64,000 nucleotides of DNA from Paraburkholderia caballeronis (lineage in GTDB: Bacteria > Pseudomonadota > Gammaproteobacteria > Burkholderiales > Burkholderiaceae). Location: contig NZ_FNSR01000001.1 in the NCBI RefSeq assembly GCF_900104845.1, forward strand, positions 372,001 to 436,000. Reading direction: 5' to 3'. Shown in pieces: positions 25,637-36,227 of the stretch. Position numbers and translations under genes: made by a program. The notes under the pieces were generated by a model. The model saw nothing but the letters and a program-made list of their open reading frames with translations, did not search any database and was not told where the DNA came from. How positions within the stretch are numbered: the first letter of the stretch is position 1; every line of letters starts with the position of its first letter.

Positions 25637-26011
25637 ATGATCACGAACATTCTGGTAATCGACGATTCGGCGTCCATGCGGGCGATCCTGCAGGCGGCGC
25701 TCGCGTCGTCGGGCTATACGGTAACGCTCGCGGCGGACGGCGACGAGGGGCTCGAACACGCGCTCGCGCAGCGGTTCGATCTCGTGCTGACCGATCAGTA
25801 CATGCCGCACGTGAGCGGGCTCGACCTGATCAAGCAGCTGCGCGCGAACCAGTCGTACGCGCAAACGCCGATTCTCGTGCTGACGACGGAATCGGACGAG
25901 ACGTTCAAGGCGGAAGTGCGCGACGCGGGCGCGACCGGCTGGATCGAAAAACCGGTGGACCCCGAGATGCTCGTCGACCTGGTCGGCGCGCTCGGCGACG
26001 CGCCGGGTTGA
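25637..26011 (+). CDS. CheY-type response regulator (first copy)
   Basis: A 124 aa single receiver domain. The acidic pair is IDDSAS (Asp9, Asp10), the phosphorylated Asp is in LTDQYMPHVSG near residue 54, the switch Thr in LVLTTES, and the conserved Lys in IEKPVDP. It lies between motB and cheA, the place of the extra receiver often found in Burkholderia-type che operons. It is distinct from the second receiver at 34263, which is closer to classical CheY. It may tune CheA signalling or act as a phosphate sink. Confidence 0.9.
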   Translation: MITNILVIDDSASMRAILQAALASSGYTVTLAADGDEGLEHALAQRFDLVLTDQYMPHVSGLDLIKQLRANQSYAQTPILVLTTESDETFKAEVRDAGATGWIEKPVDPEMLVDLVGALGDAPG

Positions 26012-26081
26012 AGGTCCGTCCGAACCCGGCGACAACACGAACACATAAAAGCGACTCACGCTCTTTTGCGGTGACCCACGC

Positions 26082-28352
26082 ATGACACTCGACATCACTC
26101 AGTTCTATCAGACGTTTTTCGACGAAGCGGACGAACTGCTCGCGCAGATGGAGCAGCTTTTGCTGAATCTGGACGTGGGCCGTCCGGACCCCGAGGACCT
26201 CGCGGCGATCTTCCGCGCGGCGCACTCGATCAAGGGCGGCGCGGCGACGTTCGGGTTCACCGCCCTCACCGAGACGACGCACATCCTCGAATCGCTGCTC
26301 GACCGCGCGCGCAACAACGAACTCGTGCTGCGCAAGGACATGATCGACACGTTCCTCGAAACGAAGGACGTGCTGTCCGGCCAGCTCGCCGCGTACCGCG
26401 CGAGCGAGGAGCCGGACGCGGCCGCGGCCGCCGCGGTGTGCGCGAAGCTCGAGCGCCTGTACGCGGAAAGCCGCGGGCTGCCGGTCGAGGAACCGGCGGC
26501 TGCGCCGGCCGCCGCGCCTGCTGCCGCCGCACCCGCTGAAGCGGCTGCCGTGCCGTCGGCGGCGAACGACGGCGGTCCGGACGTGCCGGAGCATGTGGTC
26601 GAAGAGGCGATGGACGCGATGGGCTCCGCGGATCAGGCAGCCGGCGCGGCCGACGACGCGAACGGCCCGCATCTGCGCATCACGCTGCGCAACGTCAACG
26701 CGAAGGACCAGGAACTGCTCACCGAGGAACTGGGCAACCTCGGCCAGATCGTCGGCCAGACGAAGGCCGGCGATGACCTGACGCTGTGGCTCGACACCGA
26801 CGTGTCGTCGGCCGACATCATCGCGGTCTGCTGCTTCGTGATCGACGAAAGCCAGATCACGATCGGCCACGGCGCCGCGCCGCAGGCCGGCGCGCCGCAG
26901 GCCGCCGAGCCGGCGCCGGTCGAGGCCGCGCCCGCACCGGCCGCCGCCGCACCCGCACCCGCACCCACGCCCGCACCCGCCGCAGCGGCGCCCGCGCCGC
27001 AACCGGCCGCCGAGCCGGCCGCATCGCCTGCCGCCGACGAGCAGCACGCGTCCGCGCAGCCGGCGGTGCCGGCCGTCGCCGCGAAGGGCGCCGGCGGCGC
27101 CGAAGCCGAACGCAAGGCGGCCGCGCGTCCGGCCGCCGCGGCGAGCAGCGAAGGCGGCTCGATCCGCGTCGGCGTCGAGAAGGTCGACCAGCTCATCAAC
27201 CTCGTCGGCGAACTGGTCATCACGCAGGCGATGCTCGCGGAAACGACCAGCACGTTCGACCCGGCGCTGCACGACCGCCTGTTCAACGGCATGGCGCAGC
27301 TCGAACGCAACGCGCGCGACCTGCAGGAAGCGGTGATGTCGATCCGCATGATGCCGATGGACTACGTGTTCAGCCGCTTCCCGCGTCTCGTGCGCGACCT
27401 CGCGGCGAAGCTCGGCAAGCAGGTCGAACTGGTCACGTTCGGTCAGGCGACCGAACTCGACAAGAGCCTGATCGAGCGGATCATCGACCCGCTTACCCAC
27501 CTCGTGCGCAACAGCCTCGACCACGGCATCGAAACGGTCGAAGTGCGCCGCGCGGCCGGCAAGGACGACACCGGCCAGCTCGTGCTCGCGGCCGCGCATC
27601 ACGGCGGCAACATCGTGATCGAGGTCAGCGACGACGGCGCGGGCCTGCGCCGCGACAAGATTCTCGCGAAGGCGCTGAAGCAGGGCATGCCGGTCAGCGA
27701 GTCGATGTCCGACGACGAGGTGTGGAACCTGATCTTCATGCCGGGCTTCTCGACCGCCGAGCAGGTGACCGACGTGTCGGGTCGCGGCGTCGGCATGGAC
27801 GTCGTGAAGCGCAACATCCAGGCGATGGGCGGCCACGTCGAGATCACGTCGCACGCGGGCAAGGGTACGACCACGCGGATCGTGCTGCCGCTCACGCTCG
27901 CGATCCTCGACGGCATGTCGGTGAAGGTCGGCAACGAGATCTTCATCCTGCCGCTGAACTTCGTGATGGAGTCGCTGCAGCCGCGCGAAGAGGACATCTA
28001 CACGGTCGCCAACGGCGAGCGCGTGGTGCGCGTGCGCGGCGAATACCTGCCGCTCGTCGCGCTGCACTCGGTGTTCTCGGTCGACGGCGCGCGCACCGAG
28101 CCGACCCAGGGCATCGTGACGATCATGGAGACCGAGGGCCGGCGCTTCGCGATGCTGATCGACGAACTGGTCGGCCAGCAGCAGGTCGTCGTGAAGAATC
28201 TCGAAACGAATTACCGCAAGGTGCGCGGCATCTCGGCGGCGACGATTCTCGGCGACGGCAGCGTCGCGCTGATCGTCGACGTCGCCGCGCTGAACCGCGA
28301 GTCGCGCGTGCAGCACGGCATGCCGCAAGGCGCGCTCGCCGCTATCGCCTGA
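26082..28352 (+). CDS. cheA: CheA, chemotaxis histidine kinase
   Basis: A 756 aa kinase that phosphorylates CheY and CheB in response to receptors. The HPt domain (residues 1-110) has IFRAAHSIKGGAATFGF with phospho-His48. A CheY-binding-type domain (about residues 195-260) lies between two Ala/Pro-rich linkers; the second is unusually long and almost pure Ala/Pro (residues 265-350). The dimerisation helix pair starts near residue 365. The ATP site has HLVRNSLDHGIE (near 472), VSDDGAGLRRDKI and GRGVGMDVVK (near 567). A CheW-like domain ends the protein. It is followed by cheW after 57 bp. Confidence 0.96.
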   Translation: MTLDITQFYQTFFDEADELLAQMEQLLLNLDVGRPDPEDLAAIFRAAHSIKGGAATFGFTALTETTHILESLLDRARNNELVLRKDMIDTFLETKDVLSGQLAAYRASEEPDAAAAAAVCAKLERLYAESRGLPVEEPAAAPAAAPAAAAPAEAAAVPSAANDGGPDVPEHVVEEAMDAMGSADQAAGAADDANGPHLRITLRNVNAKDQELLTEELGNLGQIVGQTKAGDDLTLWLDTDVSSADIIAVCCFVIDESQITIGHGAAPQAGAPQAAEPAPVEAAPAPAAAAPAPAPTPAPAAAAPAPQPAAEPAASPAADEQHASAQPAVPAVAAKGAGGAEAERKAAARPAAAASSEGGSIRVGVEKVDQLINLVGELVITQAMLAETTSTFDPALHDRLFNGMAQLERNARDLQEAVMSIRMMPMDYVFSRFPRLVRDLAAKLGKQVELVTFGQATELDKSLIERIIDPLTHLVRNSLDHGIETVEVRRAAGKDDTGQLVLAAAHHGGNIVIEVSDDGAGLRRDKILAKALKQGMPVSESMSDDEVWNLIFMPGFSTAEQVTDVSGRGVGMDVVKRNIQAMGGHVEITSHAGKGTTTRIVLPLTLAILDGMSVKVGNEIFILPLNFVMESLQPREEDIYTVANGERVVRVRGEYLPLVALHSVFSVDGARTEPTQGIVTIMETEGRRFAMLIDELVGQQQVVVKNLETNYRKVRGISAATILGDGSVALIVDVAALNRESRVQHGMPQGALAAIA

Positions 28353-28409
28353 CCGGCATGAGCATCCCCGCAACCACTTCAACCCATCTCCAACCGTTCA
28401 GGGGCTAAC

Positions 28410-28949
28410 GTGACAGAAGTCCAAACCATTCAAGGCAACGGCGCGGGCAGCGCCGCCCCGGGCGCGCGCCGCCGCGATCTCCAGCAGGCCGAAGCAGGCG
28501 GTCAGGAATTCCTCGTCTTTACGCTCGGCGCGGAAGAGTACGGCATCGACATCCTGAAGGTGCAGGAAATCCGCGGCTACGACAGCGTGACGCGCATCGC
28601 GAACGCGCCCGAGTTCATCAAGGGCGTCATCAACCTGCGCGGCATCATCGTGCCGATCGTCGACATGCGGATCAAGTTTCACCTCGGCCGCGTCGAGTAC
28701 GACCACCAGACCGTCGTGATCATCCTGAACGTCGCGCACCGCGTCGTCGGGATGGTGGTGGACGGCGTGTCCGACGTGCTGACGCTGCAGCTGGACCAGA
28801 TGATGCCGGCGCCGGAATTCGGCGCGACGCTGACGACCGAGTACCTGACCGGACTCGGCACCGTCGACGGCCGCATGCTGATCCTGATGGACATCGAGAA
28901 GCTGATGACGAGCCGCGAAATGGCGCTGATCGAGGAACTGGCGGGCTAA
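28410..28949 (+). CDS. cheW: CheW, chemotaxis coupling protein
   Basis: A 179 aa adaptor that joins CheA to the receptors. After a ~30-residue flexible, Ala/Arg-rich start, the CheW fold begins with [22 protein letters not shown]. It contains [22 protein letters not shown], the family's central motif with Asn-Leu-Arg-Gly, and ends with [11 protein letters not shown]. It starts with GTG at 28410. A receptor gene follows. Confidence 0.96.
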   Translation: MTEVQTIQGNGAGSAAPGARRRDLQQAEAGGQEFLVFTLGAEEYGIDILKVQEIRGYDSVTRIANAPEFIKGVINLRGIIVPIVDMRIKFHLGRVEYDHQTVVIILNVAHRVVGMVVDGVSDVLTLQLDQMMPAPEFGATLTTEYLTGLGTVDGRMLILMDIEKLMTSREMALIEELAG

Positions 28950-29131
28950 CCGGTCAAAACGGGGGGCGTCGGCGCAGCCGGCACGCGAGAGAGGGGGAAG
29001 CCGACCGCAAGAAGCGGCAAACCGCCCCGGCGAACGGCGACGACGCGACGACGCGGCGTCGGGCCAGCCGCCTGCGACCCCGCGCGGAACGTTCCGCGCG
29101 GCGAGCGTCGCGCGCGGCGGCCGGCGCGGAA

Positions 29132-29183
29132 ACGGACGCACCCATACGGACGCACCCATACGGACGGACCCACACGGACCGCA
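29132..29183 (+). repeat. 14-bp tandem repeat before the receptor gene
   Basis: ACGGACGCACCCAT occurs twice in full (29132-29145, 29146-29159), then as ACGGACGGACCCAC and a partial copy. It lies in the 250 bp between cheW and the receptor gene, just before its start. It has no known role and could affect spacing or RNA structure there. Confidence 0.75.
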
Positions 29184-29202
29184 CAGGACAGGGAGCAACA
29201 CG

Positions 29203-31140
29203 ATGCTGCACAAATGGTCGATCCGCACGACGCTGACGTCCGCCGGGATTATTCAGCTCGCGCTCGCGATCGTCGTCGGCGTGCTGGCCGTCATCGCGCT
29301 GAGCCGCGCGCACGACGCGCTCGCGGAAATTTCGGAAGGCGATCTGGTCGCGACGCAGGCGCTGTCGGACGCGTCGTCGATGCTGCTGCGCTCGCGCGTC
29401 GCGCTCGAACGTGTAAGCGCGCTGACCGCCGCCGGCAACACCGACGAGGCGAACAAGGCGCTGTCGCGCGCGGACGAACTGCTCGGCAAGGGGAACGACG
29501 CGTGGAAGACGTTCCAGTCGATGCCGAAGCAGGCCGTCGATGCGGCGATGCTGGATTCGCTCGTGGCGAAGCACGACGCGCTGATGCATGACGGCGTCGA
29601 GCCGGAGTTCGCCGCGCTGCGCGCGAACGACGTCAACGCGTACCACGCGATCGCCGACACGAAGATCAGCCCGATGTTCGTCGCGTATGACAACGTCGCC
29701 GCGCCGGTCGCGCAGGCGCTGCGCGAGCACGCGAAGTCGAGCGAGACCGACGCGCAGTCGCAGATCGCGCTGATGCGCACGCTGATCATCGCGGCGATCG
29801 TCGTCGCGCTGATCCTGCTGGTCGTGATCCGCTTCGCGCTGCGCGGCCTGATCGTGCAGCCGCTCGACCAAGCGGCCGCGTGTTTCGAGCGCATCGCCGG
29901 CGGCGACCTCACGCAGTCGGTCGAGGTGCGCGGCAACAACGAGATCGGCCGGCTGTTCGGCGCGGTCCGCCGCACCCAGGAAAGCATCGCCGGGCTCGTG
30001 AACGCGGTGCATTCGGGCGCGGAGTCGATCGACGTCGGCGCGCACGAGATCGCGATGGGCAACACCGACCTGTCGCAGCGCACCGAGGAACAGGCCGCGT
30101 CGCTGCAGGAAACCGCGACCAGCATGGACCACCTGACCGGCACCGTGCGGCAGAACGCGGAGAACGCGCGCCAGGCGAGCCAGCTCGCGGTCAACGCGTC
30201 GGACATCGCGACGCGCGGCGGTTCGGTCGTCGGCGAAGTCGTCCACACGATGCAGGACATCGCGGCCAGCTCGTCGAAGATCGTCGACATCATCAGCGTG
30301 ATCGAAGGGATCGCGTTCCAGACCAACATCCTCGCGCTGAACGCGGCGGTCGAAGCGGCGCGCGCGGGCGAGCAGGGCCGCGGTTTCGCGGTCGTCGCGG
30401 GCGAGGTGCGCAGCCTCGCGCAACGCAGCGCGGGGGCGGCGAAGGAAATCAAGGAACTCATCAACGACTCGGCCGAGAAGGTGCAGAGCGGCTCGCAGCT
30501 CGTCGGCCGTGCGGGCGCGACGATGGACGAGATCCTTCAGGCCGTGCGTCGCGTGACCGACATCATGGGCGAGATCAGCGCGGCGTCCGAGGAGCAGTCG
30601 GGCGGCATCGAGCAGGTGAACCGCGCGATCACGCAGATGGATACGGTCACGCAGCAGAACGCCGCGCTCGTCGAGGAGGCGGCCGCCGCGGCGGCGTCGC
30701 TCGAAGAGCAGACGTCGCAACTGAAGGCGGTCATGGGCCGCTGGCGCACCGGCGGCGCGCAGGGCCGCGCCGAACCGGCGCGCGCCGCCGCATTGCCGTC
30801 CGCCGCGCCGAAGGCGGTGGTGAAGCGTGCGCCGCCGCCGGCCGTGACGCATGCGGCGCCGGCGCACGGCAGCGCCGCCGCGCCGCAGGCGTCGTCTGCA
30901 CACGCCGCGGCTTCGACGTCCGCTTCTTCGTCCGCTTCTTCGTCCGCTTCTTCGTCCGCCACGGCGGCCGCGCAGCCGGGCCAGCAGACGCCGGCTGCGA
31001 AGCCCGCCGCCACGGTCAAGCCGGCCGCGACAGCGAAACCGGCGGCGCGCGCCACGGCGACGAAGCCGGGCGGCGCGCCGCGCGAACCGGCGCTCGCGTC
31101 GACGTCGGGCACATCCGACAGCGACTGGGAAACGTTCTAA
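29203..31140 (+). CDS. Methyl-accepting chemotaxis protein (Tsr/Tar type)
   Basis: A 645 aa inner membrane receptor. The first membrane helix is residues 12-34, followed by a periplasmic four-helix ligand domain to about 190. The second membrane helix ([20 protein letters not shown]) lies near 195-214, with HAMP to about 265. The kinase-contacting tip [20 protein letters not shown] lies near residue 370, and methylation helices sit on either side. A ~110-residue Ala/Pro/Ser linker leads to the terminal DWETF, a CheR-docking pentapeptide. It sits directly upstream of cheR, as in E. coli-like operons. The ligand is not predictable. Confidence 0.94.
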   Translation: MLHKWSIRTTLTSAGIIQLALAIVVGVLAVIALSRAHDALAEISEGDLVATQALSDASSMLLRSRVALERVSALTAAGNTDEANKALSRADELLGKGNDAWKTFQSMPKQAVDAAMLDSLVAKHDALMHDGVEPEFAALRANDVNAYHAIADTKISPMFVAYDNVAAPVAQALREHAKSSETDAQSQIALMRTLIIAAIVVALILLVVIRFALRGLIVQPLDQAAACFERIAGGDLTQSVEVRGNNEIGRLFGAVRRTQESIAGLVNAVHSGAESIDVGAHEIAMGNTDLSQRTEEQAASLQETATSMDHLTGTVRQNAENARQASQLAVNASDIATRGGSVVGEVVHTMQDIAASSSKIVDIISVIEGIAFQTNILALNAAVEAARAGEQGRGFAVVAGEVRSLAQRSAGAAKEIKELINDSAEKVQSGSQLVGRAGATMDEILQAVRRVTDIMGEISAASEEQSGGIEQVNRAITQMDTVTQQNAALVEEAAAAAASLEEQTSQLKAVMGRWRTGGAQGRAEPARAAALPSAAPKAVVKRAPPPAVTHAAPAHGSAAAPQASSAHAAASTSASSSASSSASSSATAAAQPGQQTPAAKPAATVKPAATAKPAARATATKPGGAPREPALASTSGTSDSDWETF

Positions 31141-31322
31141 CCGACGTGCTTGCATCACCAGACCGACCGACACACGCAATGCAATGAAGGGACCGCGATG
31201 CATCCGGACGCAACCGCAACGAGCGAAGCACGCGGCATCACTGCCGCGACCGGCGACGCCCGCGCGTTTGGCCCGTCGCGGATGAACGGGCGCTTCGCCA
31301 TGGAGTAGGGGCAGGAACCATC

Positions 31323-32264
31323 ATGATGGCTACGCGCACTTCCCGGGTCGACCGGGGCGAACCGGCAGCAGCCGGTCCGATGGCCGAAGGCGGCCGCGAT
31401 TTCGACTTCACGTCGGCGGATTTCGAGCGCATCCGCGCGCTGATTCACCGGCGCGCGGGCATCGCGCTGTCCGACCACAAACGCGACATGGCGTACAGCC
31501 GGCTCGCGCGACGGTTGCGCGCGCTCGGACTCGACAGCTTCCGCGATTATCTCGACCAGCTCGAATCGCGCAACGACGCGGACGAGTGGGAAGCGTTCAC
31601 GAACGCGCTGACGACCAACCTGACCGCGTTTTTCCGCGAGGCGCATCACTTCCCGATCCTCGCGGAGTTCGTGAAGCGCCGGCCGCAGCCGGTGTCGGTC
31701 TGGTGCTCGGCCGCGTCCACCGGCGAGGAGCCCTATTCGATCGCGATGACGCTCATCGAGGCGCTCGGCGACCACGCCGCGCGCCAGGCGACGGTGCTCG
31801 CGACCGACCTCGACACCCAGGTGCTCGCGAAGGGCCAGGCGGGCGTGTACGCCTACGACCAGGTGAAGCACCTGTCGCCGGAGCGGCTGAAACGCTTTTT
31901 CCTGCGCGGCACCGGCCAGAACTCGGGGCTCGTGAAGGTGCGCCCCGAACTGCGCGCGATGATCCGCTTCGAGCAACTGAATCTCACCGATGCGGACTAC
32001 GGGTTGCGCACGCAGTTCGACGCGATCTTCTGCCGCAACGTGATGATCTACTTCGACAAGCCGACCCAGGGGCAGGTGCTCGCGCGCTTCGAGCCGCTGA
32101 TGAAGCCGGACGGCCTGCTGTTCGCCGGCCATTCGGAGAATTTCACGTACGTGACGCAGGCGTTCCGGCTGCGCGGGCAGACCGTGTACGAGCTGACCGG
32201 CGCGCGCGCGAGCCGGCCGGCGACGACGGCGCGCGCGCATGACGCGAGCGGGGTGACCGCATGA
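31323..32264 (+). CDS. cheR: CheR, chemoreceptor glutamate methyltransferase
   Basis: A 313 aa SAM-dependent enzyme that methylates receptor glutamates for adaptation. The N-terminal helical domain ([39 protein letters not shown]) precedes the SAM domain, with [19 protein letters not shown] near residue 125. [18 protein letters not shown] lies near residue 230. It starts with ATG at 31323 (the next codon, 31326, is also ATG). It overlaps cheD by 4 bases, which implies translational coupling. Confidence 0.95.
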   Translation: MMATRTSRVDRGEPAAAGPMAEGGRDFDFTSADFERIRALIHRRAGIALSDHKRDMAYSRLARRLRALGLDSFRDYLDQLESRNDADEWEAFTNALTTNLTAFFREAHHFPILAEFVKRRPQPVSVWCSAASTGEEPYSIAMTLIEALGDHAARQATVLATDLDTQVLAKGQAGVYAYDQVKHLSPERLKRFFLRGTGQNSGLVKVRPELRAMIRFEQLNLTDADYGLRTQFDAIFCRNVMIYFDKPTQGQVLARFEPLMKPDGLLFAGHSENFTYVTQAFRLRGQTVYELTGARASRPATTARAHDASGVTA

Positions 32265-33046
32265 GCGCCACGCTGCCGATCGCGACGAACCTGTATTTCG
32301 ATACGCACTTCCACCGGCAGGGCGTGAAGCTGCTGCCGAACGAGTTCTACACGACGAAGGAAGACATGGTGCTCGTCACCGTGCTCGGTTCGTGCGTGGC
32401 CGCGTGCATTCAGGACCGCACGGCGGGCATCGGCGGGATGAACCACTTCATGCTGCCGGACGACGGCGCGGACGTCGGCCACGCGGCCGCCGATTCGATG
32501 CGCTACGGCGCGTACGCGATGGAAGTGCTGATCAACGAACTGATCAAGGCCGGCGGCCGCCGCGACCGCTTCGAGGCGAAGGTGTTCGGCGGCGCGGCGG
32601 TGCTCGCGGGCATGACGACGATGAACATCGGCGACCGCAATTCCGCGTTCGTGCGCCGGTATCTCGCGACCGAAAACATTCGCATCATCGCCGAGGACCT
32701 GCAGGGCTCGCATCCGCGCAAGGTCGCGTACCTGCCGCGCACGGGCCAGGTGATGGTGAAGAAACTGCGGCTGCAGCAGGACCCGAGCGTCGCCGAGCGC
32801 GAACGCGCGCTTGCGAGCCAGGACGCGAACGCGCGCGCCGAGCGGCTCGCGAAGGCGCGCGAGCGCGTCGAGCTGTTCGGGCTCAAGCCGGGCGGCGGCA
32901 ACGCGGCCGGCCTGCGCGCGGGCGCCAACGCCGGCGCGGCTGCCGGCACGCCCGCCGCGGCTGCCCCCGCGCGGGCGCGCATCGAACTGTTCGGCCCGAC
33001 CGGAGGGCGGCCGCTCAACCAGGACAAGACGGTAGAGGAGACGTGA
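32261..33046 (+). CDS. cheD: CheD, receptor glutamine deamidase
   Basis: A 261 aa enzyme that deamidates receptor glutamines to glutamates. The catalytic Cys45 lies in [14 protein letters not shown] and His62 in [10 protein letters not shown], the expected pair. [12 protein letters not shown] follows near residue 107. It is longer than usual because of a C-terminal Ala/Arg-rich extension with two similar peptides, [14 protein letters not shown] and [11 protein letters not shown]. The stop overlaps a possible GTG start of cheB. Confidence 0.94.
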   Translation: MSATLPIATNLYFDTHFHRQGVKLLPNEFYTTKEDMVLVTVLGSCVAACIQDRTAGIGGMNHFMLPDDGADVGHAAADSMRYGAYAMEVLINELIKAGGRRDRFEAKVFGGAAVLAGMTTMNIGDRNSAFVRRYLATENIRIIAEDLQGSHPRKVAYLPRTGQVMVKKLRLQQDPSVAERERALASQDANARAERLAKARERVELFGLKPGGGNAAGLRAGANAGAAAGTPAAAAPARARIELFGPTGGRPLNQDKTVEET

Positions 33047-34164
33047 ACGCCGTGCAAAAAATCAAGGTTCTCTGTGTCGACGATTCGGCGCTGATCCGCA
33101 GCCTGATGATGGAGATCATCAACAGCCAGCCGGACATGACCGTCGTCGCGACCGCGCCCGACCCGCTCGTCGCGCGCGAGCTGATCAAGCAGCACAACCC
33201 GGACGTGCTGACGCTCGACGTCGAAATGCCCCGCATGGACGGCCTCGACTTCCTCGAAAAGCTGATGCGGCTGCGGCCGATGCCGGTCGTGATGGTGTCG
33301 TCGCTGACCGAGCGCGGTTCGGAAATCACGCTGCGCGCGCTGGAACTCGGCGCGGTGGATTTCGTGACGAAGCCGCGCGTCGGCATCCGCGATGGCATGC
33401 TCGACTACGCGGAAAAGCTCGCGGACAAGGTGCGCGCGGCGGCGCGCGCCCGCGTGCGGCAGACGCCGCACGTGCATCACCCGGCGACGCCGGGCGGCGC
33501 GCATCCGCATCATCCGCACGGGCCGGCGCCGGTCGCGCCCGCGCCGATGGTCAACAATCCGCTCGTCAGCACCGAGAAGCTGATCATCGTCGGCGCGTCG
33601 ACGGGCGGCACCGAGGCGATCCGCGAAGTGCTGACGCCGCTGCCGCCGGATGCGCCCGCGGTGCTGATCGCGCAGCACATGCCGCCGGGCTTCACGAAGT
33701 CGTTCGCGCAGCGGCTCGATACGTTGTGCCGGATCTCCGTGAAGGAAGCCGAGCACGGCGAACGGGTGCTGCCGGGCCACGCGTACATCGCGCCGGGCCA
33801 CGCGCACCTGCTGCTCGCGAGGAGCGGCGCGAACTACGTCGCGCACCTGTCCGACGAGCCGCCGGTGAACCGGCACCGTCCGTCGGTCGACGTGCTGTTC
33901 CGCTCGGCCGCGCAGTACGCGGGCAAGAACGCGATCGGCGTGATCCTGACCGGCATGGGCAAGGACGGCGCGGCCGGCCTGCTCGACATGCGCCACGCGG
34001 GCGCGTACACGCTCGCGCAGGACGAGGCGAGCTGCATCGTGTTCGGGATGCCGCGCGAGGCGATCGCGATGGGCGCGGCCGACGAGATCGCGCCGCTGTC
34101 CGAAATGAGCCGCCGCGTGATGGCGCGGCTGGCGTCGATGGGCGAACGCGTGCAGCGCGTGTAA
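33043..34164 (+). CDS. cheB: CheB, receptor methylesterase response regulator
   Basis: A ~373 aa protein that removes receptor methyl groups when phosphorylated by CheA. The receiver domain begins [16 protein letters not shown], and its phospho-Asp is in [14 protein letters not shown] near residue 60. A His/Pro-rich linker leads to the esterase domain with [13 protein letters not shown] (catalytic Ser), IAQHMPPGF (His) and [11 protein letters not shown] (Asp). GTG at 33043 overlaps the cheD stop; GTG at 33052 is an alternative with better spacing from GAGGAG. Confidence 0.94.
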   Translation: MNAVQKIKVLCVDDSALIRSLMMEIINSQPDMTVVATAPDPLVARELIKQHNPDVLTLDVEMPRMDGLDFLEKLMRLRPMPVVMVSSLTERGSEITLRALELGAVDFVTKPRVGIRDGMLDYAEKLADKVRAAARARVRQTPHVHHPATPGGAHPHHPHGPAPVAPAPMVNNPLVSTEKLIIVGASTGGTEAIREVLTPLPPDAPAVLIAQHMPPGFTKSFAQRLDTLCRISVKEAEHGERVLPGHAYIAPGHAHLLLARSGANYVAHLSDEPPVNRHRPSVDVLFRSAAQYAGKNAIGVILTGMGKDGAAGLLDMRHAGAYTLAQDEASCIVFGMPREAIAMGAADEIAPLSEMSRRVMARLASMGERVQRV

Positions 34165-34262
34165 TGATAAATAAGCGGTGCGTGTGCGACGATGCGACGC
34201 GCGCCATGTTATTGACTGGATAATATCTGCCGAGGAATCAGCCTCGAGGAATGGAACGACAG

Positions 34263-34658
34263 ATGGACAAGGGAATGAAGATTCTGGTGGTGGACGACTT
34301 TCCGACGATGCGCCGGATCGTCCGCAACCTGCTGAAAGAGCTGGGCTACGCGAACGTCGACGAAGCGGAGGACGGCGCGGTCGGGCTGTCGCGTCTGCGC
34401 AGCGGCGGCTACGACTTCGTGATCTCGGACTGGAACATGCCGAATCTCGACGGCCTCGCGATGCTGAAGGAAATCCGCGCGGACGCGGCGCTGTCGCACC
34501 TGCCGGTGCTGATGGTGACGGCGGAGTCGAAGAAGGAGAACATCATCGCCGCGGCGCAGGCCGGCGCGAGCGGCTACGTCGTCAAGCCGTTCACGGCGGC
34601 CACGCTGGACGAGAAGCTGACCAAGATTCTCGAAAAGATGTCGAAGACCGGGGGCTGA
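34263..34658 (+). CDS. cheY: CheY, chemotaxis response regulator (second copy)
   Basis: A 131 aa receiver nearly identical in pattern to enteric CheY. It has [20 protein letters not shown] (Asp12, Asp13), the phospho-Asp in [13 protein letters not shown] near 57, Thr in [11 protein letters not shown] near 87 and Lys in [10 protein letters not shown] near 109. Phosphorylated CheY binds FliM and reverses the motor. I chose the ATG at 34263 (MDKGMKI), the usual start; an ATG 12 bases earlier sits too close to the GAGGA. cheZ follows after one base. Confidence 0.95.
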   Translation: MDKGMKILVVDDFPTMRRIVRNLLKELGYANVDEAEDGAVGLSRLRSGGYDFVISDWNMPNLDGLAMLKEIRADAALSHLPVLMVTAESKKENIIAAAQAGASGYVVKPFTAATLDEKLTKILEKMSKTGG

Positions 34659-34659
34659 A

Positions 34660-35391
34660 GTGAACGAGCCGACCAGTGTGCAGCCCGAAGCGCCGAACGA
34701 CGGCGCGCGCGCAGATCATGGCGAAATGGACGAACTCGCCACCGACCGCATCCTCGCGCGAATTGGCCAACTGACGCGCACGCTGCGCGATTCGATGCGC
34801 GAGCTGGGTCTCGACAAGCACGTCGAGCGCGCGGCGGAGGCGGTGCCGGATGCGCGCGACCGTCTGCGTTACGTCGCGAACATGACCGAGCAGGCCGCCG
34901 AGCGCGTGCTGTCCGCGATCGAGATCGCGAAGCCGCGCCAGGAACAGCTGGAGCGCGACGCGAACGCGCTCGGCGAGCGTTGGGCCGCGTGGTACGACGC
35001 GCCGATCGGCCGCGACGACGCGCGCGTGCTGCTCGACGAGACGCACACGTTCCTGCAGAGCAAGGTGCCGGAAACGACGATGGCGACCAACCAGCAACTG
35101 CTGGAGATCATGCTCGCGCAGGACTTTCAGGATCTGACCGGCCAGGTGATCAAGAAGATCATGGACGTCGTCTACCTGATCGAGCAGCAACTGCTCGGCG
35201 TGCTGGTCGAGAACATCGCGCCGGAGCGGCGCGAGCAGTTCGCGGCGACCGCCGCGGCGCTCGCGGCCGAGTCGCCGACCGGCAGCCCCGAGGCGCTGCT
35301 GAACGGGCCGCAGGTGAACCCGGAAGGCAAGACCGACGTGGTGCAGGACCAGCAGCAGGTCGACGACCTGCTCGCGAGCCTCGGCTTCTAG
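34660..35391 (+). CDS. cheZ: CheZ, CheY-P phosphatase
   Basis: A 243 aa helical phosphatase that shuts off CheY-P. The central long helices contain LLEIMLAQDFQDLTGQVIKKIMDVV near residue 145, which includes the conserved Asp and Gln that act on the CheY site. The C-terminal CheY-binding peptide is QVDDLLASLGF. It starts with GTG at 34660 and is the last gene of the mot-che operon. Confidence 0.95.
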   Translation: MNEPTSVQPEAPNDGARADHGEMDELATDRILARIGQLTRTLRDSMRELGLDKHVERAAEAVPDARDRLRYVANMTEQAAERVLSAIEIAKPRQEQLERDANALGERWAAWYDAPIGRDDARVLLDETHTFLQSKVPETTMATNQQLLEIMLAQDFQDLTGQVIKKIMDVVYLIEQQLLGVLVENIAPERREQFAATAAALAAESPTGSPEALLNGPQVNPEGKTDVVQDQQQVDDLLASLGF

Positions 35392-35428
35392 ACCCGCGGC
35401 GGCGGGCGGTAACGAAGCGCGACACGGA

Positions 35429-35456
35429 AAACGGCGGGGCCGACGCTCCGCCGTTT
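35429..35456 (+). terminator. Hairpin after cheZ
   Basis: A perfect 9-bp stem (AAACGGCGG / CCGCCGTTT) with a 10-base loop lies 38 bp after cheZ. The downstream T content is low. It probably marks the end of the operon. Confidence 0.45.
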
Positions 35457-35613
35457 CCATGTCCGGTTTCGTGTAATAAAGCACGGGCATACTGTTGCGG
35501 CAAACGCATCCGTCCGTCGCGGCGGATATCGGCGCGATAGGCTTTAGCAGCCAGCGCCGGCCGGCGCGACGCCTGCCCGTGTCGTGGCACGGATTGCCGA
35601 TTCGCGGAGAGTC

Positions 35614-36210
35614 ATGACTACAACCAGACCGTTGGTTCGCCGTCCGGCGAACCTGGCGGCGCTCGGCTGCGCCGCCGCCTTCGTCGCGTGGGCCGCGCTG
35701 CCCGGCGTCGCCTGCGCGGGCCTCGGCGGCGCGCCGATGGCGACGCCGTCCGGCGCTGCCGTTTCCGATCTCGGCCGCGGGCCGGTGGCGGCCGTGCCGT
35801 CGCGGGTCGCGCCGGTCGCGCGCGCTGCGAGCGAGGCGAGCGAGGCGGTCCAGCCGGCCGCCGGCGCTCCGTCGTCCTCGTCTTCCGCCGCCGCGCCCTA
35901 CACCGTCCGGCAGACCACGCTCGCGAGCGGCACCGTCGTGCGCGAGTATCTGGCGCTGAACGGCACCGTGTTCGGCGTCGCGTGGAGCGGCCCGCGGCTG
36001 CCGAACCTGTCGGTGCTGCTCGGCGACTACTTCCCGCAATACGTGTCCACCGTGCAGGCGAACCGCCGCGCGGGGATCGCGCGCGGCAAGGGGATCGTCC
36101 AGCAGGATGCGCTGGTCGTGCGCTCGGGCGGCCACATGGGCGCGTTCGCCGGCGTGGCGTGGCTGCCGCAGGCGCTGCCTGCCGGCGTCGCTGCGTCCGA
36201 CATCCGATGA
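35614..36210 (+). CDS. Exported DUF2844 protein
   Basis: A 198 aa protein with a clear signal peptide (residues 1-37: basic start, hydrophobic core, ACAGLGG). A low-complexity Ala/Ser/Val/Arg stretch covers about 45-100. The conserved DUF2844 part follows: YTVRQTTLASGTVVREYLAL, GTVFGVAWSGPRLPNLSVLLG and HMGAFAGVAWLPQALP. The function of DUF2844 is unknown. Its stop nearly touches the next gene, so the two are coupled. The ATG at 35614 has a close GGAGAG; an ATG-like start 30 bases earlier lacks one. The pair with DUF3443 suggests partner, inhibitor or substrate roles, which is inference. Confidence 0.82.
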   Translation: MTTTRPLVRRPANLAALGCAAAFVAWAALPGVACAGLGGAPMATPSGAAVSDLGRGPVAAVPSRVAPVARAASEASEAVQPAAGAPSSSSSAAAPYTVRQTTLASGTVVREYLALNGTVFGVAWSGPRLPNLSVLLGDYFPQYVSTVQANRRAGIARGKGIVQQDALVVRSGGHMGAFAGVAWLPQALPAGVAASDIR

Positions 36211-36227
36211 TGGACAGGGGACAACGG

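Noticed and set aside
26000..28400. Minus-strand open frames opposite cheA, motB, flhA and others
   Set aside because: They mirror codon bias of the plus-strand genes and are rich in Arg, His and Val without family features.
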